The translations under genes were made by a program, and so were the position numbers. From Sulfodiicoccus acidiphilus (GTDB taxonomy: Archaea > Thermoproteota > Thermoprotei_A > Sulfolobales > Sulfolobaceae): a stretch of 64,000 nucleotides of DNA. The notes beneath the pieces were generated by a model, which searched no databases, was not told the origin of the DNA, and saw only the letters and a program-made list of their open reading frames with translations. The DNA is taken from positions 1,240,001 through 1,304,000 of the forward strand of contig NZ_AP018553.1 of NCBI RefSeq assembly GCF_003967175.1, given 5' to 3'. Positions 55,111-64,000 of the stretch are shown here, in pieces; the stretch's first letter is position 1, and every line of letters begins with the position of its first letter.

Positions 55111-56382
55111 GTGGAGATAGCCGAACTGATAGCGGAGTACGTAACGTCCTCGGACACTATACCAGATGAGTCCCTCAAGGAGGCCTCGAGAAGGTTTGTG
55201 GACTCGTTGGGCGTGGCCAGGGCTGCTCTCGGATCCCCACCGGTCTCCGCCAGCAAGAGGGCGCTCACCGCGTTCCATGGGGAGGCCTCTCTCATAGGAG
55301 GGGGAAGGTCAAGTCCTGACGCGGCGGCCTTCTATAACGCCCTAGCGATAAGGTACCTCGACTTCAACGACACCTACCTGTCCAAGGAGCCGCTACATCC
55401 AAGCGATATGATAGGCGGGTTGATAGCTCTGGCTACTGCCTTCAACAAGTCGGGGAGGGAATTAGCAGAGGCGATCGTAGTAGGTTACGAGGTGGGAGTT
55501 AGCCTCTGTGACACCACTTCATTGAGAGCAAAGGGCTTCGACCACGTGAACTTCTTGCAGGTGGGGGCAGCAGCGGGCATGGCCAGGCTGATGGGGCTCG
55601 ACAGGAGAGCCACGGCAAACGCGATATCCATGACAGTAGTTCCTCACGTAGCATTGAGGCAGACCAGAGTTGGGGAACTCTCTATGTGGAAGGCCGGAGC
55701 AGCAGGGGAGGCCGTGAGGAACGCCACCTTCGCCGTGTTACTTGCTAGACAGGGTTTCACCGGGCCTAAGGAGCCTTTCTCGGGGAAGATGGGGTTCATT
55801 AACCTCATCGCTAGGGACCTAGACCCCACTCCTCTCTCTAAAATGAACGGGAGGAGGATACTCGACACCTACATAAAGTACTACCCGGTTGAGTATCATG
55901 CTCAGGCAGCGGTGGAGGCTGCGAAGAAGATAAAGGTGAAGGACGTGAAGAAAGTGACCATAGAGACCTACGAAGCGGGTAAGAGCATCCTGGCCGACAA
56001 GGAGAAATGGAGGCCGACAAACAGGGAGACCGCCGATCACAGCCTACCCTACATAGTTGCCGTTACCCTATTGAGGGGTGAGTTCTGGTTAGAGTCTTAC
56101 GACCTCATAGGTGACCCGAGGGTGCTAGAGATCATGGATAAAACGGAAGTCGTAGAGAGGGAGGACTACACTAGGGTCTACGCCGATGAATTACCTACCA
56201 GAGTAATAGTGGAGTCGTCAGAGGGTGTAAAGGAGGCAGAGGTCAGGATCCCTAGAGGTCACTCTAGGAATCCTATGAGTGACGAAGAGGTGTTAAGTAA
56301 GTATTCCAGGCTCACAGGGCAAGAGGAAAGGCTCAATTTACTGCAGCTCAGTCCAGACGGGTTGAGGTGGGAGGTGAGCTGA
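55111..56382 (+). CDS. prpD: 2-methylcitrate dehydratase (MmgE/PrpD family)
   Basis: 423 aa. N-terminal helical domain with RRFVDSLGVARAALGSPPVS, ALAIRYLDFNDTYLSKEPLH (active-site Asp/His region, HPSDM), GYEVGVSLCDT and HVNFLQVGAAAGMARL; C-terminal lid domain NGRRILDTYIKYYPVEYHAQ. Dehydrates 2-methylcitrate in propionyl-CoA oxidation. First gene of prpD-prpB-prpC. GTG start placed by the TATA box and by the gap from mdh. Confidence 0.9.
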   Translation: MEIAELIAEYVTSSDTIPDESLKEASRRFVDSLGVARAALGSPPVSASKRALTAFHGEASLIGGGRSSPDAAAFYNALAIRYLDFNDTYLSKEPLHPSDMIGGLIALATAFNKSGRELAEAIVVGYEVGVSLCDTTSLRAKGFDHVNFLQVGAAAGMARLMGLDRRATANAISMTVVPHVALRQTRVGELSMWKAGAAGEAVRNATFAVLLARQGFTGPKEPFSGKMGFINLIARDLDPTPLSKMNGRRILDTYIKYYPVEYHAQAAVEAAKKIKVKDVKKVTIETYEAGKSILADKEKWRPTNRETADHSLPYIVAVTLLRGEFWLESYDLIGDPRVLEIMDKTEVVEREDYTRVYADELPTRVIVESSEGVKEAEVRIPRGHSRNPMSDEEVLSKYSRLTGQEERLNLLQLSPDGLRWEVS

Positions 56383-57237
56383 ACGTCGGAGGTTCTCAGG
56401 AAGGAACAGTTCTTAGTAATTCCCGGGGTGTTCAACGCCTTCTCTGCCCTCTTAGCAGAGAAAGTTGGATTCAAGGCCGTCTACCTCTCCGGTGGGGCCC
56501 TCACCTCCTCGATGGGCCTCCCAGACATAGGGTTAATAACGCTCACGGAGCTGGCCGATGCCGTGAGAAAGATAAAGGAAGTAACAGACATACCGCTCAT
56601 AGTTGATGCCGATACTGGTTTCGGGGAATCCGTCAACGTTTACAGGGCAGTCAGGGTGCTCGAGGAGGCTGGAGCAAACGCGATTCAGATTGAGGACCAA
56701 GTGATGCCCAAGAGGTGTGGTCACTTGGACGGTAAGGAAGTGATATCCAAGGACGAGATGGTATTCAAACTTAGGGCCGCCATCAGGGCCAGAAGGGACG
56801 CCCTCATTGTAGCCAGGACCGACTCTAGGGCCGTGCTAGGAATAGGTGAGGCTGTGAACAGGGCGAAAACGTACTTGGAGGAGGGTGCCGACGTGATTTT
56901 TCCTGAGGCCTTGACTTCCAAGGAGGAATTCGCAGAGTTCGCTAGGGAGGTGGAGGCGCCTCTGCTCGCCAACATGACGGAGTTCGGCAAGACCCCACTC
57001 ATATCCGCCACTGAGTTCAGGGAGATGGGGTATAAGTATGTCATCTTCCCTGTGACCATATTCAGAGTGGCGGCGAAGGCAATGAAGGAAGCCTTGCAAG
57101 TTTTGCTTGAAAAGGGTACACAGGCTCCTCTCATGGAGCTCATGATGACTAGGAAAGAACAATACGAAGTAATTAAGTATAACTTCTACGAGCAGTTAGA
57201 TAAGGAACTGTCAAAGTACAAACAAAAGAACCCTTAA
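56383..57237 (+). CDS. prpB: Methylisocitrate lyase (PrpB, isocitrate lyase/PEP mutase family)
   Basis: Cleaves 2-methylisocitrate to pyruvate and succinate. Seen: VYLSGGALTSSMGLPDIGLI, Mg site VDADTGFGESVN, catalytic Cys in PKRCGHLDGKEV, IVARTDSRAVLG. The first standard start codon is GTG 56428, but family-like sequence (TSEVLRKEQFLVIPGVFNAF) extends upstream to the prpD stop codon at 56380-56382, which is in the same frame, with no ATG, GTG or TTG between. Either a non-canonical start is used or a base is wrong here. The listed start marks the limit of the open frame. Confidence 0.85.
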   Translation, partial: TSEVLRKEQFLVIPGVFNAFSALLAEKVGFKAVYLSGGALTSSMGLPDIGLITLTELADAVRKIKEVTDIPLIVDADTGFGESVNVYRAVRVLEEAGANAIQIEDQVMPKRCGHLDGKEVISKDEMVFKLRAAIRARRDALIVARTDSRAVLGIGEAVNRAKTYLEEGADVIFPEALTSKEEFAEFAREVEAPLLANMTEFGKTPLISATEFREMGYKYVIFPVTIFRVAAKAMKEALQVLLEKGTQAPLMELMMTRKEQYEVIKYNFYEQLDKELSKYKQKNP

Positions 57238-57299
57238 ATTTTAGTAATTTATGAAGTCATCATGGAATCGGTGTTTTACACAACTGAGGTGAGCAGGGA

Positions 57300-58445
57300 G
57301 TGAGTGAGACAGAGAAGGCGGAAGTGAGCAGAGGTCTAGAGAACGTCTACATTAAGGCGACGTCTCTCACTTATATTGACGGAGAGAGAGGAATACTCAG
57401 GTATAGGGGTTACGACATAAACGACCTAGCAAACAACGCTACCTACGAGGAAGTGGTGCACCTTATGCTTTACGGGGAGCTGCCCAACTCGGAGCAGCTC
57501 AAGAGGGTCAAGGACGTCCTCAACTCATCGTACGAAGTCCCAGAGGACGTCCTAAGGGTGATGGAGGTTCTCCCCAAGGACTCCGAGCCAGTGGCGCTAA
57601 TGGAGGCAGGCTTAGCGGCCCTTGCCACCCACGAGAAGGAGTTCAAGTGGAAGGAGAGGGACAGGGAGAAGGCGTTGGAAATAATAGGAAAGGTATCTAC
57701 CATCACGGCCAACGTGTATAGGGTTAAGCAGGGACTCACACCGAGGGTTCCTTCCCCCGGAGAGAGCTACGCCAAGAGCTTCCTTGAGGCCACCTTCTCC
57801 AAGTCTTTCACATCCCAGGAGTCATCCATGATGGATAAGTTCCTGGTCCTTTACGCTGATCACGAGGTACCTGCTTCCACCACTGCCGCCTTGGTCACGG
57901 CCTCCACCCTGTCTGACATGTACTCCTGCATGGTTTCGGCCATCACTGCCTTAAAGGGTCCTCTCCATGGTGGGGCGATGGAGGCAGCTTTCCGACAATT
58001 CAAGGAGATAGGGGACCCTTCAAAGGTGGACGATTGGTTCGAGAGAACGATAGTCAAGGGAGGCAACAGGCTAATGGGCTTCGGCCACAGGGTCTATCGC
58101 ACCTACGATCCGAGGGGAAAGATCTTCAAGTCGATGGCGGAGGTGGCAGCACAAGGGGAAGCGAGGAAGTACTTGGAAATAGCGGAGAAGCTGGAGACCT
58201 TAGGGGTGAAACACTTTGAGTCGAAAAAGATATACCCTAACACCGACTTCTACGCTGGCATCCTGATGTACGGGCTTGGCTTCCCAGACTTCATGTTCAC
58301 TCCGCTCTTCGCCCTGTCGAGGACCTTAGGGTGGCTGGCACACGTGGTAGAATACGTCGACGAGCAGCATAGACTCATAAGGCCGCGAGCTCTCTACGTA
58401 GGACCTGGGAAGAGAGAGTTTGTACCCCTTAACCAAAGGAAGTGA
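57300..58445 (+). CDS. prpC: Citrate/2-methylcitrate synthase
   Basis: 381 aa, small archaeal type. ERGILRYRGYDINDLANN at the N-terminus, then GPLHGGAMEAAF, the active-site His and Arg in LMGFGHRVYRTYDPRGK, and DFYAGILMYGLGFP with the catalytic Asp. Condenses acetyl-CoA or propionyl-CoA with oxaloacetate; archaeal homologues often do both. Third gene after prpD-prpB, hence the prpC assignment, though it may also be the organism's TCA citrate synthase. Confidence 0.9.
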   Translation: MSETEKAEVSRGLENVYIKATSLTYIDGERGILRYRGYDINDLANNATYEEVVHLMLYGELPNSEQLKRVKDVLNSSYEVPEDVLRVMEVLPKDSEPVALMEAGLAALATHEKEFKWKERDREKALEIIGKVSTITANVYRVKQGLTPRVPSPGESYAKSFLEATFSKSFTSQESSMMDKFLVLYADHEVPASTTAALVTASTLSDMYSCMVSAITALKGPLHGGAMEAAFRQFKEIGDPSKVDDWFERTIVKGGNRLMGFGHRVYRTYDPRGKIFKSMAEVAAQGEARKYLEIAEKLETLGVKHFESKKIYPNTDFYAGILMYGLGFPDFMFTPLFALSRTLGWLAHVVEYVDEQHRLIRPRALYVGPGKREFVPLNQRK

Positions 58446-58548
58446 GCCTCACCTCGTGAGTATAAGCTTTTTAGAACTGATATATCAATTATAACAACAG
58501 TGAGGGAACACTTTTAACTCTAAGTCACGAAAGGGCACATAGAGAGCC

Positions 58549-61321
<2,773 letters not shown>

Positions 61322-62332
61322 TTGAAACTCTACGAGTACGAAGGTAAACAGCTTTTTCGTGATGTTGGAATTCCAGTTCCCCGTGGTGTGGTCACCCAGG
61401 GTCCAGTCCAGTGGCAGGGAAAGGCAGTTGTCAAGTCCCAGCTACTGGAAGGAGCGAGGGGAAAGAGAGGACTAGTCAAGGTGACTGACGACGTCAACGG
61501 CGCAATTAAGGAACTTAAGGCTCAAGGAGTTGAAACGTTCCTAGTGGAAGAGTTCGTTCCACATAGGGCAGAGGTCTACATATCTGCTATGTTGGATAGG
61601 AGAAGTGGTGAGCCTATAATAGTGGCTTCCCCTGAAGGGGGGATAGATGTAGAGGAGTCGAAGAACGTCAAGCTCTTCTCTATTCCCTTGGAGAGGGGAG
61701 TGAGGTCTTTCGACGTCTTAAACGTGGAGAAATACTTAGGAGTGAAGGGCCTAGAGAAGGTGGTGAAGGGTCTTTACAGGCTTATTACAGAGTACGAGGC
61801 GGAATTGGCCGAAATAAACCCTTTGGCAGTGACGGAATCTGGCGTCGTGGCTTTGGACTCCAAGGTGATCTTGGAGGACAACGCCCTCTACAGGCATGAG
61901 GAGCTGGTGAGCAAATTCTCCAGACAGTACGTGGCTGACACATACGTCGAGCTAGAAGGGGACGTCGGGATAATAGGGAACGGTGCTGGACTCACAATGG
62001 CTACCATGGACATGGTTAAGCTTGAGGGAGGTGAGCCGGCGGATTTTTACGACGTAGGAGGAGGTGCCAGCAGGGAGAGGGTAAAAGAGTGCGTAGTTAA
62101 GGTCGGAGGTAATCAGAAAGTGAAGAAGATTGTGATCAACATCTTTGGAGGGATAACTAGATGTGACGAGGTGGCGGCAGGGATCGTCGAGGCTATGAAG
62201 ATCGTGAAGAAGCCTATGTTTGTGAGGTTGGTGGGGACGAACGAGGAGGAGGGCCACAAGATCTTGAGGGAAAACGGTATAAAGGCCTATGCAGACGCGC
62301 TTTCAGCCGTGAGGGATGCGATACGATCGTGA
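61322..62332 (+). CDS. sucC: Succinyl-CoA ligase, beta subunit
   Basis: 336 aa, shorter than bacterial SucC (about 388) but complete for archaea. ATP-grasp N-terminal part ([39 protein letters not shown]), metal loop AEINPLAV, and C-terminal CoA-ligase domain [41 protein letters not shown] start directly after the previous stop. Forms a heterotetramer with SucD; makes ATP or GTP from succinyl-CoA. Confidence 0.93.
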   Translation: MKLYEYEGKQLFRDVGIPVPRGVVTQGPVQWQGKAVVKSQLLEGARGKRGLVKVTDDVNGAIKELKAQGVETFLVEEFVPHRAEVYISAMLDRRSGEPIIVASPEGGIDVEESKNVKLFSIPLERGVRSFDVLNVEKYLGVKGLEKVVKGLYRLITEYEAELAEINPLAVTESGVVALDSKVILEDNALYRHEELVSKFSRQYVADTYVELEGDVGIIGNGAGLTMATMDMVKLEGGEPADFYDVGGGASRERVKECVVKVGGNQKVKKIVINIFGGITRCDEVAAGIVEAMKIVKKPMFVRLVGTNEEEGHKILRENGIKAYADALSAVRDAIRS

Positions 62333-63180
62333 GCTCTAACACCAGGGTTATCGTTCAGGGTATAACAGGGAAGGAGGGTTCCTTCCACGCTCAGAGGATG
62401 AAGTCCTACGGCACTAAGGTCGTTGCAGGAGTCACTCCTGGAAGGGGAGGGACGTCTGTCTCAGGCATACCTGTCTACGACACGGTGCAGGACGCCTTCA
62501 AGGAACATGAGGCTGAGGCCAGCGTAATATTCGTTCCTGCGAAGTTCGCTGCGGACGCGGTCTACGAGGCCGTCGACGCTGGACTGAAGTTGGTCGTCGT
62601 AATAACGGAACACATTCCAGTTCTAGACACGGCAAGGTTCGTCAAGTACGCCAAGGAAAGAGGAGTAATGCTCATAGGCCCTAACTGTCCCGGCCTTATA
62701 GCTCCTGACAGGGCCCTTGTTGGGATACTCCCACCTAGGGCCTTCACTAGGGGCAAGATAGGAGTGGTGTCTAGGTCTGGTACGTTGACGTACGAGGTCG
62801 CTGAAATGGTCAGGAACTTGGGTCAATCTACTGTAGTTGGAATAGGTGGAGATCCCATAATAGGAACAGATATGCCAACGATAGTCAAGAAGTTCGAGGA
62901 GGACCCAGAGACCGAGAAGATAGTAGTTATAGGCGAGATAGGAGGGGACATGGAAGAGAGAGTCGCTAAGATGAAGGAGAATGGGGAGGTGAAGAAGAGC
63001 ATGGTGGCGTACATAGCCGGTATGACAGCGCCTAGGGAGAAGAGGATGGGCCACGCAGGAGCGGTAGTGTACATGGGTATCGGTACGTTTAACAGCAAAA
63101 TGGAGGCCTTCAAGAGAGCCGGTATACCGGTGGCTAGGTCCCCCTACGAAATCCCCAAGTTACTGGAGGATCGACCGTGA
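62329..63180 (+). CDS. sucD: Succinyl-CoA ligase, alpha subunit
   Basis: 283 aa, GTG start overlapping sucC by 4 bp. [20 protein letters not shown] (CoA site), [28 protein letters not shown], and the phosphohistidine in [11 protein letters not shown]. Carries the phosphorylated His intermediate. Last enzyme gene of the OFOR-SucCD run. Confidence 0.95.
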   Translation: MSSNTRVIVQGITGKEGSFHAQRMKSYGTKVVAGVTPGRGGTSVSGIPVYDTVQDAFKEHEAEASVIFVPAKFAADAVYEAVDAGLKLVVVITEHIPVLDTARFVKYAKERGVMLIGPNCPGLIAPDRALVGILPPRAFTRGKIGVVSRSGTLTYEVAEMVRNLGQSTVVGIGGDPIIGTDMPTIVKKFEEDPETEKIVVIGEIGGDMEERVAKMKENGEVKKSMVAYIAGMTAPREKRMGHAGAVVYMGIGTFNSKMEAFKRAGIPVARSPYEIPKLLEDRP

Positions 63181-63407
63181 GTGACACGTGTTCTTATGAT
63201 TCTATCATCAAAGATACGGAAATCAGGAAAATAATGGATGCGTTAGATGGCGAGTCTAGAAAACATGCGTCAAGGCTACTATCAGAGCTCTACGTGAAGG
63301 GTGAGAAGCTGTCCATCAGCGAGGCTATCGTGAAGTACGGATCTTTAGGGGAAGCTAGGGTGAGGGCCCTTTACGAGAGGGAACTTTCTCTCCTCAAAGG
63401 TAGATAG
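63177..63407 (+). CDS. Hypothetical small protein
   Basis: 76 aa, GTG start overlapping sucD by 4 bp. Helical ([20 protein letters not shown] ... [16 protein letters not shown]), no recognised domain. Co-translation with sucD argues that it is real. Confidence 0.5.
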   Translation: MSDTCSYDSIIKDTEIRKIMDALDGESRKHASRLLSELYVKGEKLSISEAIVKYGSLGEARVRALYERELSLLKGR

Positions 63408-63626
63408 GGACTATTTCCCTCCTTTCTGAAAATATTTAATGGGAAAAGATCTCTTCATGTAAGGATTAAAATCCATCGAAAAAGCGATCCTTGGAGAATT
63501 GTGCTCTAGGTACTGAAACCTGAAATTTGGTGCCTAATGGGAAAGGAGGGTGGGAGGTCTGGAGAAATTCTCGATTCTCCTCGGGAGGTAATATCTGCAG
63601 CGTCTTCTTTTAACTTGTTTCTGACA

Positions 63627-64000
63627 ATGGGACCATTCGTGGACATCCAAGAGGTAATCCTAAAGATAGGAGAGGGAATAGCACCAGAGGATTCTGTCGA
63701 CGCCCTAGCCGATAGGCTAGACGCCGAGAAGCTACTGAAACTTAGGCTCGACGTGTCCCTTTTCTACCTTCACAGGTCTGAGGAGACCAGTTCCCCCCAG
63801 CTTGCGTCGGAGTACCTTTTTAAGTCAGTTACGGAGGCGTTGAAGGGACTTGCCCAGTACTTGGGATTCAAGGGCTCAAGGAGCGAGATTGTGTCTCTAC
63901 TTACGGAGGCCTTGGGAGATTGGGTAGACGAGAGTTGGGAGGTGGCGATGGTTCTTCACTACGACGGGTATATAGACAATAATTTGGACGAGAGTGACGT
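63627..64000 (+). CDS. PaREP1-family protein, 3' end outside window
   Basis: Open from ATG 63627 to the window end (about 124 codons). DALADRLDAEKLLKLRLDVS, YLFKSVTEALKGLAQYLGFK and WEVAMVLHYDGYIDNNLDE follow the helical, HEPN-like pattern of the archaeal PaREP1 family (repetitive family first noted in Pyrobaculum). HEPN-related proteins often belong to toxin or nucleotide-binding systems; no partner is visible. A TTTTAAC box is 15-20 bp upstream. Confidence 0.65.
   Translation, partial: MGPFVDIQEVILKIGEGIAPEDSVDALADRLDAEKLLKLRLDVSLFYLHRSEETSSPQLASEYLFKSVTEALKGLAQYLGFKGSRSEIVSLLTEALGDWVDESWEVAMVLHYDGYIDNNLDESD

Overview
The window looks like a chromosomal stretch of a thermoacidophilic crenarchaeon of the order Sulfolobales. 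Pointers are a CrtI-like oxidoreductase, an Sso-type SSB, a thermopsin-type secreted protease, an Agl3-like UDP-sulfoquinovose synthase, archaeal TPI, fused 2-oxoacid:ferredoxin oxidoreductase subunits, PaREP1 and IS605-type remnants. Many starts are leaderless (a TATA box about 25 bp before the start codon), and GTG/TTG starts and 4-bp gene overlaps are frequent. Base composition is near 50% G+C by eye, higher than Sulfolobus itself; a Sulfodiicoccus- or Metallosphaera-like host is a guess. I found no rRNA, tRNA or CRISPR array.

Layout. 1-5.7 kb: truncated cation/H+ antiporter, CrtI-like oxidoreductase, class III aminotransferase with an Lrp regulator, nucleotidyltransferase-like protein. 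5.7-7.5 kb: an AT-rich mobile-type locus with a TnpB-like RuvC protein, a broken small partner gene, and a divergent, highly structured region that looks like an RNA gene. 7.5-12.8 kb: SSB, PqqD-like protein, MoeA, homoserine kinase, cystathionine synthase/lyase and two small unknowns. 13-19 kb: catabolic group (degenerate MBL protein, MFS carrier, enolase-superfamily dehydratase, alcohol dehydrogenase, HTH regulator, LmbE deacetylase). 19-24 kb: glycosyltransferase, tRNA methylthiotransferase, thermopsin/PKD protein. 24.4-27.5 kb: information-processing operon (aIF2-beta, DUF424, NMD3, RNase HII, TGS protein). 27.6-37.5 kb: HtpX, CBS protein, gamma-glutamyltransferase, BadF kinase, Agl3, nucleotidylyltransferase, aldolase, MBL/DUF5752 pair, fumarase. 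37.7-46.2 kb: Nudix, peroxiredoxin, DMT carrier, isocitrate dehydrogenase, Lrp-type regulator, LUD/CCG iron-sulfur pair, ModE, TPI. 46.4-49.2 kb: a 936-residue membrane protein. 49.2-50.3 kb: gene-poor, palindrome-rich, IS605-like debris. 50.3-54.1 kb: acyl-CoA synthetase and amino acid permease. 54.1-63.4 kb: central-carbon block with malate dehydrogenase, prpD-prpB-prpC, 2-oxoacid:ferredoxin oxidoreductase and succinyl-CoA ligase. The right edge cuts a PaREP1 gene.

How it fits together. The window carries much of an oxidative TCA/methylcitrate network: citrate/methylcitrate synthase, PrpD, PrpB, isocitrate dehydrogenase, 2-oxoacid:ferredoxin oxidoreductase, SucCD, fumarase and MDH. It also has peripheral sugar-acid, amino-acid and lactate-type oxidation and a small cell-surface glycan module.

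Most striking observations: (i) six unrelated genes are each interrupted by the same lesion, a C/G run of five bases where six would restore the family sequence, and two more loci have other one-base deletions; (ii) the TnpB-like locus sits back to back with a structured candidate RNA and appears to share one palindromic TATA box with it; (iii) several intergenic copies of an IS605-right-end-like hairpin exist, one ending a nested-hairpin RNA-like segment just upstream of an acyl-CoA synthetase gene.
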